From: Chrysogorgia sp. JL179-B06
Taxonomy: Eukaryota; Cnidaria; Anthozoa; Scleralcyonacea; Chrysogorgiidae
DNA length: 64,000 nucleotides
NCBI GenBank assembly: GCA_035772405.1
Contig: JAYKKM010000222.1
Coordinates: 62,001-126,000, forward strand
Direction: 5' to 3'
Below the pieces are notes generated by a model, which searched no databases, was not told where the DNA came from, and was given only the letters and a program-made list of their open reading frames with translations. Position numbers and translations under genes: made by a program. This document shows positions 43,873 through 52,649 of the stretch, in pieces (the first letter of the stretch is position 1; each line of letters opens with the position of its first letter).

Positions 43873-45570
43873 CTATAACACATATTTGCTCACTAAATAG
43901 CCAGACACAGCAGAAGCCCCTAGAACTAGCCACAACTCTGTCGCGTTGCTATCTTGTGTCACCTCCAGACGATATTCTTGGTGTGCCACATTTGGTGTTG
44001 CCATGCGATGTGTTGGTGGCTTATCAAGTGTCTCCAGGTGCTCTCCACCTTCCTGGTGTGCCACGTTTGGTGTTGTCAGACGATGCGTCACCTTTGGTTG
44101 TTTGTCAAGTGTCTCCAGGTGCTCTCCACCTTCTTGGTGAACTTTCTTGGACTCCGTCGTTGGCGCGTAGTTTAGCCCACTATTTACTCCAAACTTCATA
44201 CTCTGTGTAGCAGTCTTTAGCAGGTTGTTGTACCCAGCGATTTTGTTTTTGAGGATTACCACGTTACTTGGCATTAACCATGTAGACGGTGATAGTGCTA
44301 GATTTTGGACAACGTTAGTGTCTCTAATCGACTTGTTCATGTTGAGAATCCACGTTGACACGTCATAGTTTATAACGCTATCCTCCACCAGCTTTCGAAA
44401 CTCTTGTTGAGTCTCTAGACTGCCTGCAGAACCACCAACGACTGACACACGCGTCCTCGCTTGTGCGCCAAGTGTAGAGTAAACGAAGGCCTCTATAGAC
44501 TGATTTAGATATTGTCGCCCAATGTTGGTGAGACCATTCGACACCAGAGGAACGTATCGTTTGTAGTCGTTCTTAACGTCGTTAATCGTGAAGACTCTCT
44601 CCTCACCTGTTGTACCATCAGCAAGGACTTTACCGTGGTAGTAATGTTTTCTAGGAATCTTGTCTGTCTTACCATACAATTCTCCAGCGCCAAACTCTCT
44701 ACTTATCGATCCCATACTCTCACCACCTTCCATCCTTCTGAGAAGCCTTCTAATGGTAAAGTATAGATGGAACCTCGTTACACTTGTGATAACAGGGTGG
44801 ACTTCTTGTGAGGGTGACAAGTGTTGCAACGACACTCCGCAACAGAAACTTGCACAATACGTTGCAAACACAACCCTATAGTAGCTCTCGTTGTCGTCCC
44901 ACTTTGACTTTGTCTTTGACGTGACGATTTGTAAGATTGGTAGCTTTGAGAGAAAGTAGCTCTTCTGATTAACGAAGATTCTAAAGTTGTTCACTGGATA
45001 GTTCAACACGTTTTCCGTTGGATAGCCATCCCAAAGTCCCCAATGGTTCTTGCGACCTTTTGATAGTGGTTGGATAGTTCCACCAGAGAGCCATATTATT
45101 GGGAACTTGCTATTGTGCAGCCACTTCCACATACTCTTGTCATTTTTAAATATAGCGTTGGTAATACTAGTCGACAATATGTCGTTGTTGACGAAGTAGA
45201 CATCGACCCTTGTCACGTCACCTTGTCGTGTTTGGATAGGCTCAAAACAAAACTTGGTCAGCGTGGCGTAAGGATACTTTTTTACGAAGTCCAACTTGGC
45301 CTTCTTGATAGCGTCTCTCGAGTTCTTAGTCGCCTTGTCATAGTTCTCACCATAATAACGTCTGATCAACGTCTCGAAGTCCACTGGTTTGTTTATAGTT
45401 AGATACTTAGTATACTCCGGGTTACTCTTAAACCTACTCGAGTCTATACTAATGTCACCAATATTAGTTTTCGTCACGAAGAATATATGTATATGCATAT
45501 TGTCGTCAACATCAAGAAAAAACCTATTCTTGTCAGCATAAGGATACTTTCTTTTGAACGCATCCATCAT
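43873..45570 (-). CDS. Large Polinton protein with C-terminal membrane anchor (565 aa)
   Basis: The first ~330 residues contain FPIIWLSGGTIQPLSKGRKN and YYRVVFATYCASFCCGVSLQ, segments I associate with a conserved large Polinton protein of unknown function. Residues about 490-540 hold two near-identical copies of HQEGGEHLETLDK and of TPNVAHQE, which look like a recent internal duplication. The C-terminus has one hydrophobic span (LWLVLGASAVSGYLVSKYVL). A virion-associated membrane protein is plausible. It starts 17 bp from the divergent penton gene. Confidence 0.6.
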   Translation of the reverse strand: MMDAFKRKYPYADKNRFFLDVDDNMHIHIFFVTKTNIGDISIDSSRFKSNPEYTKYLTINKPVDFETLIRRYYGENYDKATKNSRDAIKKAKLDFVKKYPYATLTKFCFEPIQTRQGDVTRVDVYFVNNDILSTSITNAIFKNDKSMWKWLHNSKFPIIWLSGGTIQPLSKGRKNHWGLWDGYPTENVLNYPVNNFRIFVNQKSYFLSKLPILQIVTSKTKSKWDDNESYYRVVFATYCASFCCGVSLQHLSPSQEVHPVITSVTRFHLYFTIRRLLRRMEGGESMGSISREFGAGELYGKTDKIPRKHYYHGKVLADGTTGEERVFTINDVKNDYKRYVPLVSNGLTNIGRQYLNQSIEAFVYSTLGAQARTRVSVVGGSAGSLETQQEFRKLVEDSVINYDVSTWILNMNKSIRDTNVVQNLALSPSTWLMPSNVVILKNKIAGYNNLLKTATQSMKFGVNSGLNYAPTTESKKVHQEGGEHLETLDKQPKVTHRLTTPNVAHQEGGEHLETLDKPPTHRMATPNVAHQEYRLEVTQDSNATELWLVLGASAVSGYLVSKYVL

Positions 45571-45587
45571 AACATACCGTACGTTAT
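45571..45587. promoter_or_regulatory. Divergent 17-bp intergenic region
   Basis: Only 17 bases (AACATACCGTACGTTAT) separate the starts of the leftward 565-aa gene and the rightward penton gene. The core CCGTACG is nearly symmetric. It must hold or overlap start signals for both blocks. It matches the AACAT..CGTA motif found before other genes of the element. Confidence 0.5.
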
Positions 45588-46232
45588 ATGAGAGTAGTAG
45601 TATTGATTAGTGGTTCAACGAAAACTATAGACCTACCAGAGTCAATTCTAACAACTAACTCGGACCCTCACTTACTAGTTGAGAAGGCAACCATCTTTTG
45701 GGACTACGTTAACGTAACCACAGCTAACGACAAGATAACTTACAACAGTAATAATCACGTTTTTAGTCCTGGGTACCACACCTTTAAAATGATCGCCGAC
45801 GACTTGAAAGAGTTAGGAGACGTCAAGTTAGTAGCTAACAGATACGACTCGACGTGTACGATAACAACTGACCAACAAATAGAACTGTTTAGATTTGGAC
45901 AACTCTTAGGGTTTGACGAAAACACTACAATAGCCACCACAAAAACCAGTCCCAACGTTGTTAACGTTAACAGAGGACTGAAATACATACAAGTAACGTC
46001 TAGTATCGTGGACAGATCTAATAACATAGTTAATGGTAACAAAAGTGGTTGTATCGCAGTACTGCCAATAACTAGCACACAGACACTTAAGGGTTCTGTA
46101 CAACATTTTGGTGTTGGGTCGAAAATCCCAATAAACAAAGGAGTCATCAACCAACTAGAGTTTAAGATAACAGACCAGGACCATAACAGTATTAGCGTTG
46201 GCGAGGTGCTGTTAGATTTACACATCACGTAG
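45588..46232 (+). CDS. Minor capsid (penton-type) protein
   Basis: 214 residues, beta-rich, ending with INQLEFKITDQDHNSISVGE and a short hydrophobic tail, a pattern I associate with the Polinton minor capsid protein, a single jelly roll that forms the vertices. The start ATG at 45588 follows ACGTTAT directly. It ends at 46232, six bases before the integrase ATG. Position next to integrase and major capsid genes agrees. Confidence 0.7.
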   Translation: MRVVVLISGSTKTIDLPESILTTNSDPHLLVEKATIFWDYVNVTTANDKITYNSNNHVFSPGYHTFKMIADDLKELGDVKLVANRYDSTCTITTDQQIELFRFGQLLGFDENTTIATTKTSPNVVNVNRGLKYIQVTSSIVDRSNNIVNGNKSGCIAVLPITSTQTLKGSVQHFGVGSKIPINKGVINQLEFKITDQDHNSISVGEVLLDLHIT

Positions 46233-46237
46233 TGTAT

Positions 46238-47323
46238 ATGGACATAGAGCAAGAACTAAGAGGTATTTACTATAATCCGTCAACTGGTTACCAGTCCGCT
46301 GAGAGGCTATACCAAAAGGCACAAGAAGATGGACTAAGTGTTAGTAGGGCAAAGATAAAGGACTGGTTAAAATCTCAAGACACGTACACCAGGTACAAAC
46401 CAGTTGTTAAGAAACACAAGTTTAGACAAACGTTTGTTGACTATCTGGGTGAGCAGATACAGATGGACTTGGTTGATATGGGCAAGTACAAACACAAGAA
46501 CAACGGGTACTACTGGATACTAACAGCCACTGAGATCCTTAGTAGGTACGCGTTTACCATACCTGTCTACAGGAAAGATACGAAAAACATGACTAAGGCT
46601 GTAACAGAGTTACTAGAGAAGGCTAAGGTTAGATTTGGCGAGTATCCAAAGCTGGTTCAGTTTGACGATGGTAAGGAATTCTACAACGTTGGTGTGAAGG
46701 ATCTGTTGGAGAAACACGACGTGAAATACTTTAGCACAAACTCTGATAAAAAGGCAGCAGTCGTAGAACGGTTTAACAGAACACTTAAGACGTCTATGTG
46801 GAAGTACTTCTACAGTAAAGGAACATACAAGTGGATTGACATTTTAGACCAACTCGTTGAAAATTACAATAATACCAAACACAGTACTATTCTAACGAAA
46901 CCTAAAGACGTGAGCAAGAAAAACGAAAACGAAGTATGGACGACGTTGTTTGGACACCATTTCGGTGAATACCCACTACCAAAGTTTAAAGTAGGTGAGA
47001 CTGTCAGGATATCAAAGTACAAGAGCATATTCGCGAAAGGATACGAGGCTAACTTCACTGAGGAACTATTCAAAGTGACAAAAGTCATGCGTGGTGACCC
47101 TACCGTGTACGAGATAGAGGACCACGAAGGGGAACCCATCATCGGTAAGTTTTACGAGGAAGAGTTGTCAGCTGTTGATAAGAAAGACGATGTATATAAA
47201 GTTGAGAAGATAGTGAAGAGAAAGAATGTGGGAGGTAAGAAGATGGCTTTGGTTAAGTGGCTTGGCTACGACAGTAAACACAATTCGTGGATACCAGAGA
47301 GTGATATTCAAAACATTGAGTAG
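46238..47323 (+). CDS. INT: Polinton integrase with C-terminal chromodomain
   Basis: DDE integrase of the retroviral (rve) fold that inserts the element and makes the 6-bp target duplication. From the ATG at 46238 the triad is Asp in QMDLVD (about 76), Asp in VQFDDGKEF (about 143) and Glu in AAVVERFNR (about 177), 33 residues between the last two. The N-terminus is helical without an obvious HHCC zinc finger. The C-terminus (about 308-360: VYKVEKIVKRKNVG, ALVKWLGYDSKHNSWIPE) is a chromodomain, which would guide insertion to marked chromatin. The frame is intact (361 codons from this ATG). Confidence 0.93.
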   Translation: MDIEQELRGIYYNPSTGYQSAERLYQKAQEDGLSVSRAKIKDWLKSQDTYTRYKPVVKKHKFRQTFVDYLGEQIQMDLVDMGKYKHKNNGYYWILTATEILSRYAFTIPVYRKDTKNMTKAVTELLEKAKVRFGEYPKLVQFDDGKEFYNVGVKDLLEKHDVKYFSTNSDKKAAVVERFNRTLKTSMWKYFYSKGTYKWIDILDQLVENYNNTKHSTILTKPKDVSKKNENEVWTTLFGHHFGEYPLPKFKVGETVRISKYKSIFAKGYEANFTEELFKVTKVMRGDPTVYEIEDHEGEPIIGKFYEEELSAVDKKDDVYKVEKIVKRKNVGGKKMALVKWLGYDSKHNSWIPESDIQNIE

Positions 47324-47330
47324 TATATAA

Positions 47331-48617
47331 ATGGCTGAAGGAGGGTTCGATGACATTGAAATGCAAGATCGTGACGAGTACTCAAAATATAATGATATGA
47401 GTGACACCGCCTTGGACAACGAGTATGATACACTCGCCAAAGAGAGACTGGATCTCCTAAGCAACGACGACCCTGATAAGCTGGAAGTTGTTAAGGTTAG
47501 GATGAAGTATATTGATCGTTTACGTGGTGAAAGAAAAGCAGAGACATCTTTTATAGACAGTGATGATGGTAAGACAGTAACAATAACTAGAAAGGATCAA
47601 AGGAGTAGATCAGCCCCTGAGGCTCGGTTTATATACACAACTAACCGACCTATAAACGACGTAACACCATCTATCGAAGACTTTATTAGTAGAGAGTTTA
47701 ATAAGGATGGTTTCAGGTTTAACCCACACACTCATAAGGTGATTGAGTTACGATTACTTGTTAGTAGGACTAAGAACAACAACATAACTTTTAAGCCAAT
47801 AACAAGTAGAAATAAACGAGGCGCACCACAAATAGTACTAAAACGTGACACTGCCGGTGTTCTACAATATAATGACGCTAATGTATCGCAAGAGGCAGTC
47901 ACACAATTTAAAAAATTGATGAGTGATATCGTGAGTGAGCAATACGATAGAGACACAACCGTTGAAGGTATGTCAATGGTAGACACAACCTCTGACGTCC
48001 CCTACATAAAAGGGATGACTGATGAAGAAAATCGAGCGTATCAAGGTGTGATAAACTCATCAAACACTATAGATCCACAATCAAGAATTGGTGACAACGG
48101 CGCTCTACAAATTCAAGCCAACTATTTTCAGGACGCTATAGACACAACACTTGAAGAGAGAGACAATAGTGATGACCCTATAGAGGTAATTGAACTTGAA
48201 GAAAGAATAATTGGTTTAAGAGAAGCGAGAGACGGAACACTTAGACAGAGAGAATTGGAGGAAGTGAGAGAGCGACAAGAAGAGGACGTCACTCGGTTGC
48301 AAAAAATAAAGGAGTGGTTTAAGGAAAACTGGTTGGGTGCTTCAGCTTTAGGAATAACCATAGCCTCTTTTATCACTACAATTATAATATCCGCTAGAAG
48401 CGTTGTCTTCAAAGGTGGTCAAGCACTTGGAAAACTAGGAAAAGCTATAGCTAATCTAGCCACAAAGGCTGGTCCTCTACTGGCTGGACTACTAAACGTG
48501 GTGGCGACTGTGCTAAAGTGGGGAGCTGCAGGCATATCTTGGTTAGCGTCTAATTTATGGATCCTAGCGATAGCACTAGCTTGGTTCGCCTACGATCAGT
48601 ACAAACAGAGGAAATAA
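47331..48617 (+). CDS. Large Polinton protein with hydrophobic C-terminus (428 aa)
   Basis: An acidic, disordered-looking N-terminus, a middle region with RFIYTTNRPINDVTPSIEDF, a coiled-coil part (about 290-330, EERIIGLREARDG), and several hydrophobic or amphipathic segments in the last 90 residues (ALGITIASFITTIIISA, LLAGLLNVVATVLKWGAAG). Proteins of this layout are common in invertebrate Polintons. A membrane-active or internal virion role is likely but unproven. It starts at the ATG after GAGTAGTATATAA. Confidence 0.65.
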   Translation: MAEGGFDDIEMQDRDEYSKYNDMSDTALDNEYDTLAKERLDLLSNDDPDKLEVVKVRMKYIDRLRGERKAETSFIDSDDGKTVTITRKDQRSRSAPEARFIYTTNRPINDVTPSIEDFISREFNKDGFRFNPHTHKVIELRLLVSRTKNNNITFKPITSRNKRGAPQIVLKRDTAGVLQYNDANVSQEAVTQFKKLMSDIVSEQYDRDTTVEGMSMVDTTSDVPYIKGMTDEENRAYQGVINSSNTIDPQSRIGDNGALQIQANYFQDAIDTTLEERDNSDDPIEVIELEERIIGLREARDGTLRQRELEEVRERQEEDVTRLQKIKEWFKENWLGASALGITIASFITTIIISARSVVFKGGQALGKLGKAIANLATKAGPLLAGLLNVVATVLKWGAAGISWLASNLWILAIALAWFAYDQYKQRK

Positions 48618-48639
48618 AACATGTGTTATAGTATATAGT

Positions 48640-49881
48640 ATGAATACTAGTGAAAAAGAGTTGCTTCCTGGGTATAGACGTCGTGAAATATCTGCTATCA
48701 AAGGCACAAGAACCCGTCATGTTGTAACGCTAAACCCCAACAAAGCCAATCCAGGGGAGGAGTTATACATCGATATCCCGAAAACAAAAGGTAACACTTG
48801 CTTGGTACCCTCCAGTCTCCATCTTCTATTCGACTTTAAGAGTTCGAATGCGAAATCATGGTTTCTTAACAACCTTTCGAGACTACTACTCGAGAGACTG
48901 GTGGTAAAACTAGCAGGTGAGACTGTGTACGACAACAGTGGTGAGAGCGTAATCGGTACGTATAAAGACCTCTGGAAATCTAGCAGTGAGCGAGACCAGA
49001 TGGTCGAATATGGTATAGCAAACGAGAACCTTCGAAAGTTAATCTCAAAGGACGACAGTGGTGCAGCCAGTGGAGACACACAAAAAGTTAGTGATGGTCT
49101 GATGTTCTCTATCAATAACACCAAACAAAAGGTTCAAATCGACAAGATTCTAGAAGATCACGGTCTATACGCACCATACAACATGAACAACAACTTCAGG
49201 TATATAATCACACTCCCTAAAGCGTCTGATATTATGGTGGCTCAATCTGGATCAGCTGTGGCTGGCTATATGTTGGAGAACCTTGAGTTGGAGTACGAAA
49301 CTATCGAGAGTCAAGAGATTGCTGATGAAGTATCATCTATATACGCATCAGGTAGATCTCTATCGTATGAACACGTCACACTAATGAAGACTGTGGAGTG
49401 GGACAAAGGAACCACACTCGTAAACGAGAATATTAACCTACCGAGAAAATCAATGAAAGCTATCGTTCTACTCTTCACAAATAAGACAAGAACTGACAGC
49501 GAGGAGTTCGTCTACCCAAATATAGAGTCGGTGAAACTCACTATTGAAGGTGTACCGAACATGGTCTACAGTCAAGGAATACCGAAATCAAGACTCTGGG
49601 GAGAAGCGAAAAGACTATTCGGACAAAAACTAGCCGACCGTGACCAGCATATGACTATCCAAAAGTTTTACAAAGACGGTTTCGCTTTGGTTGTTGACCT
49701 AAGGTCTATCGAAGACAACGCTAGAGTTGCAACTGGAAAAAAGATTGTGAACACTCAGTCAGGAATATTGATGGAAATCAATAAAGAAGCCACAACAGCG
49801 AACGTCATGTGTAGAATATTCGTACTCTCCGACGGACTCGTAAACCTTATCAACAACGATCTGCAATCAATCCAATACTAA
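48640..49881 (+). CDS. MCP: Major capsid protein (double jelly roll)
   Basis: 413 residues. Sequence segments typical of Polinton hexon-type capsid proteins are present: LNPNKANPGEELYIDIPK near the start, VVDLRSIEDNARVATGKK late, and INKEATTANVMCRIFVLSDG and NLINNDLQSIQY at the end. The protein would build the icosahedral shell as trimers. The frame is intact. Its start is preceded by ACATGTGTTATAGTATATAG, the AT-rich motif also seen before 49899 and 43870. Confidence 0.85.
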   Translation: MNTSEKELLPGYRRREISAIKGTRTRHVVTLNPNKANPGEELYIDIPKTKGNTCLVPSSLHLLFDFKSSNAKSWFLNNLSRLLLERLVVKLAGETVYDNSGESVIGTYKDLWKSSSERDQMVEYGIANENLRKLISKDDSGAASGDTQKVSDGLMFSINNTKQKVQIDKILEDHGLYAPYNMNNNFRYIITLPKASDIMVAQSGSAVAGYMLENLELEYETIESQEIADEVSSIYASGRSLSYEHVTLMKTVEWDKGTTLVNENINLPRKSMKAIVLLFTNKTRTDSEEFVYPNIESVKLTIEGVPNMVYSQGIPKSRLWGEAKRLFGQKLADRDQHMTIQKFYKDGFALVVDLRSIEDNARVATGKKIVNTQSGILMEINKEATTANVMCRIFVLSDGLVNLINNDLQSIQY

Positions 49882-49898
49882 AACATGTAGTATTCTAT

Positions 49899-50552
49899 AT
49901 GAAAACGCCTTTTAACATGCTAATTGTTGGTATGACAGCCTGTGGTAAAACACACTACCTACTGGATATGATAGAGAAAGAATACATGAATCACTTCGAG
50001 TATATCATTCTCATATGTCCAACATTCGAATGGAACAAAACGTACACAGAGTGGAAATACTTGAGAGACCCAGACTTTGTCACTATTCAGTGTGATCAGG
50101 ATAAAGTCAACGTAATTCTTAAATACGTAGCCGAGACTTACAGAGGTACCAACTCGTTGATAATATTAGACGATTGTGCTGGTGGGCAGGACGTTAAAAA
50201 CAGAACAAGCGAACTAGTCAAACTAGCCTTTAGTGCTAGACACTACAACCTGTCCACAATCGTCATAACGCAACAACTAACCTCAATTAGTAAACCATAT
50301 CGTGAGAACATCTCAAAGTTAGTAACATTCTACAACCCTAACAGAAACGATATGAAAACCATCGCAGACGATTATCTTAACGGAGTTGATAAAACGGAGA
50401 TTGAGAAAATAATAAAACAGTTGAAAGACAACGAGTACGCAAGATTGGAGATACTTCTAAGGCATCCGTACTCGTACGAAGTAATTGTTCCGCAAAAACA
50501 AAACATATCGTATAGTATAGGACATGCCAAAGCGCAAGACAAAAAATCTTGA
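49899..50552 (+). CDS. ATP: Genome-packaging ATPase (A32/FtsK-HerA type)
   Basis: 217 residues. Walker A is IVGMTACGKT at about residues 8-17 and Walker B SLIILDDCAG near 86-95. A sensor-type ITQQLTS segment follows near 126. Size and motifs match the A32-like packaging ATPases of Polintons and large DNA viruses, which pump DNA into capsids. It lies directly after the major capsid gene and overlaps the next gene by 29 bp. Confidence 0.92.
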   Translation: MKTPFNMLIVGMTACGKTHYLLDMIEKEYMNHFEYIILICPTFEWNKTYTEWKYLRDPDFVTIQCDQDKVNVILKYVAETYRGTNSLIILDDCAGGQDVKNRTSELVKLAFSARHYNLSTIVITQQLTSISKPYRENISKLVTFYNPNRNDMKTIADDYLNGVDKTEIEKIIKQLKDNEYARLEILLRHPYSYEVIVPQKQNISYSIGHAKAQDKKS

Positions 50553-51081
50553 ACCAATTGATGATCTCATTGAAGAGATACAAGACGCAGAATCCACTAT
50601 TTCGGAAGAATTAAACGACGCACCACAAGTCGACGACATACCGGAAGTTGACGACGTCCCACAAACTGATGTGGACAAAAAACGAGACGAGCTGACTAGA
50701 CTTGCTGAGGATGGAGAACTGAACAAATCAGTCGCTTACATCAAAAAAGCGTCAAGCAAAGTAATAGACAAACTGTACGTCGAGTACGAACGTAAAAGGA
50801 CGCAGAAAGCTAACGAGTTCCTGACTGACCTACTTATTAGCAAGTTTAGTAGTACTCTTGGAGGATTCGACGCTATCGAAGACCCTAAAGAGCTAGCTAA
50901 CGAACTAAAGAAAGACGAGCTCTTAAAACGTGACGTATATCGCATAGTCGAGAAAGTAAGACCCTACTTACCACTAATCGGCATTTTATCTGGTGGAGTC
51001 ACTGTTGGTAAGCACGTGTACAACCACTCTTATAAACCCTCTGAGTCTAGCGAAGAAGAAGGGTACGACACTGTCTACTAA
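50524..51081 (+). CDS. Acidic-then-basic unknown Polinton protein (185 aa)
   Basis: The N-terminal 55 residues are strongly acidic (with VDDIPEVDDVPQTDVDKK), the middle is helical (residues 65-125), and a hydrophobic patch follows (YLPLIGILSGGVTVGKHVY). It overlaps the ATPase gene. The promoter-like AAACATATCGTATAGTATAG lies inside the ATPase coding region just before the ATG. Function unknown. Confidence 0.55.
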   Translation: MPKRKTKNLEPIDDLIEEIQDAESTISEELNDAPQVDDIPEVDDVPQTDVDKKRDELTRLAEDGELNKSVAYIKKASSKVIDKLYVEYERKRTQKANEFLTDLLISKFSSTLGGFDAIEDPKELANELKKDELLKRDVYRIVEKVRPYLPLIGILSGGVTVGKHVYNHSYKPSESSEEEGYDTVY

Positions 51082-51120
51082 CAGGTCCCATCACACTTTT
51101 CCAAACTGTGTATATTCCTA

Positions 51121-51441
51121 ATGGATCCAACTTTTAGAAAACCGTCCTTGTATCGCCGTGTTCTACACTACTCTCCAGGACTCCAGCGATCACACAAAGT
51201 AATGATCGCTGAATCCTTGGAGAGTAGTGTAGAACGTGTGGAATCAGTGGAGGAAAAGATAGTGAGACTCAACGAAGAGTTGTTATTTACCTACCAGATT
51301 ATAGAGATGAAACGAGCACTATTCGCTAAGAGCAGTGCAAAACGTATAAAACAAGACAAGAGGTTTAGGAGTACTGTATTCGGGAAAAGGATCATCAGTC
51401 ACAACAGAGAGTTGCGGCGGCTTCTACGTGCTAATACTTGA
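51121..51441 (+). CDS. Small helical protein at the right end (106 aa)
   Basis: Basic and helical; residues 35-60 look like a coiled coil. A perfect DNA hairpin lies inside the coding sequence (51160-51177 with 51218-51235, extended by AGCGATCA/TGATCGCT). The left-end gene likewise begins within the terminal hairpin. Function unknown; it may only be an open frame tolerated by a structural DNA feature. Confidence 0.45.
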   Translation: MDPTFRKPSLYRRVLHYSPGLQRSHKVMIAESLESSVERVESVEEKIVRLNEELLFTYQIIEMKRALFAKSSAKRIKQDKRFRSTVFGKRIISHNRELRRLLRANT

Positions 51442-51501
51442 AAAACTATTCCTGGAAACGCGTGTGACTATTTTTGAGTCTAATTTATTTCGTCTCGTTT
51501 T

Positions 51502-51601
51502 AGTAGTCTCGAAAGTGGGGTTAACAGCGAATTTTTCAATTTTGATTGTGAAGCATGAAAAAATGGAAAAGTGCGCTGGTAGCCCCACTTTCTATACTAC
51601 T
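51502..51601. repeat. Right terminal fold-back of the Polinton
   Basis: AGTAGTCTCGAAAGTGGGGT at 51502 faces the terminal CCCCACTTTCTATACTACT at 51601. The inner sequences (AATTTTTCAATTT and AAAAAATGGAAAAG) continue the imperfect pairing. The 100-bp end therefore folds on itself as the left end does, with a shorter loop. Confidence 0.82.
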
Positions 51602-51607
51602 TTCCAT
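51602..51607. repeat. Polinton target-site duplication, right copy (TTCCAT)
   Basis: TTCCAT directly follows the right terminal repeat and continues into TCAGAGGCAACGAG, the same gene sequence as in the uninterrupted inverted copy near 34300. Confidence 0.95.
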
Positions 51608-52230
51608 TCAGAGGCAACGAGCTCAAAGAAAGGTTTGAAGGTGTGGAAAGTTCCAGACCTTGTTAACAAAGCTGGCAAAGTAGTAACATCCCATCTCCTG
51701 TTCATCCATGCGTGGAGTGGTTGCGACACCACCTCTGCAACATATGGGCATGGCAAAACAAGTCTTTTGAAGAAGATAAAAGAATCAGAAGAATTGCAGC
51801 AGATATCCTTCTTGATGACCGATCCTGAGGCAACAGCGGAACAGATTGGCAAAGCTGGTATCCGATTATATGTTGTCTTATATGGAGGCAGAGCAGATGA
51901 TTCTTTGAATAGTCTACGATACGCTAAATACATGCAGATGGTGTCGACAAGCAAAACATCAATTGATCCACAGAAGCTTCCACCTACAGAAAGAGCAGCA
52001 TATTTTCACAGTTTGCGGGTTCACTTGCAAGTTATACTTTGGTTCAAGCTCACAAACAATTACTTGCATCAGACGCAATGCAGTTGGAAAATTGCTGATA
52101 CCATACTAACACCAGTCCTGATAGACTTGGATACAGCACCAGAGAGCTTACTGAAGTTTGTAAGATGTAAATGCAAACTTTCTACCATCGGAATTGTGCA
52201 AGGCCAACCGACAGTTCCAGAATAATTTTT
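51608..52230 (+). pseudogene. 'SGCDTTS' family gene fragment, right copy, part downstream of the Polinton
   Basis: Open frame with KKGLKVWKVPDLVNKAGK, AWSGCDTTSATYGHGK, LYVVLYGGRADDSLNSLRYA, LPPTERAAYFHSLRVHLQ and, after a shifted segment, a Cys-containing end (VRCKC). It is the right arm of the inverted-repeat element and continues the frame interrupted at 35028. Relative to the left copy it has no frame break near GGRADD, so it is the better-preserved half. Probable nuclease-fold family of unknown function. Confidence 0.68.
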
Positions 52231-52649
52231 TCAAACATGATCTGCCCATTTCCCGAGCATACGCCCAACCCTATTTTTTAGTGGAATCTTCCATTGGCGG
52301 GGGGGGGGGGGCGGGAGGTGGCGGGATTCGGGCTTATACCCGAGGTAATGCGGTAATAACTATTTTAGTTCATAGTAAAGTAACAATTTTCAGCAACTTA
52401 GACTTTGTATTTTCTTCAATGAAGGTGAATGAACAGCCAAAAGTCACATAAAATCCTAACTTTTTTACCTTTTCCATACAAAAATGTGCAGAATATTCAA
52501 ACACTCATAAACCAAATTCCCCAAACAGGATTTTTGCGGATTTTGGATATGTTGTTCTACTCAGAATCGTGCTTCGTTTGACACCAAAACCAGCTTTATA
52601 CCATTTTTTTCCGGGTAGCACCTATATTTCATCTTCAACGACCAGACTA

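Larger units (their letters stand above)
35029..51601. mobile_element. Polinton/Maverick, 16,573 bp, with both ends
   Basis: Both ends start AGTAGTATAGAAAGTGGGGC (right end inverted), followed by CTACCGGCGCA versus CTACCAGCGCA, and are bracketed by TTCCAT. Gene content is that of a Polinton: protein-primed DNA polymerase B, DDE integrase with chromodomain, double and single jelly-roll capsid proteins, and packaging ATPase. PolB, leftward genes (39249-45570) and rightward genes (45588-51441) form three blocks. At least three coding lesions are visible (two in polB, one at a C6/G6 run near 43760), so this copy is probably inactive. The close similarity of the ends suggests modest age. Confidence 0.96.
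33441..52649. mobile_element. Inverted-repeat (foldback) element carrying a captured gene, split by the Polinton
   Basis: Starts TAGTCTGGTCGTTG and ends with the exact complement CAACGACCAGACTA. The flanking 238-bp repeat gives a 3-bp ATA duplication (33438-33440 and 52650-52652). The left arm (33441 to about 34515) matches, inverted, the right arm (about 34828-35028 continuing at 51608-52649); a unique spacer of about 310 bp lies between. Without the Polinton it would be about 2.6 kb. No transposase is encoded, so it would be non-autonomous. The element class is unknown to me; the 3-bp duplication is compatible with Harbinger-like mobilisation. Confidence 0.78.

Noticed and set aside
43946..44210. 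Plus-strand frames opposite the 565-aa gene
   Set aside because: They are antisense shadows of the internally duplicated HQEGGEHLETLDK region.
35029..51601. A replication-competent integrated virus
   Set aside because: Polymerase B has a frame break and an in-frame stop, and another gene has a homopolymer break, so this copy is unlikely to be autonomous.
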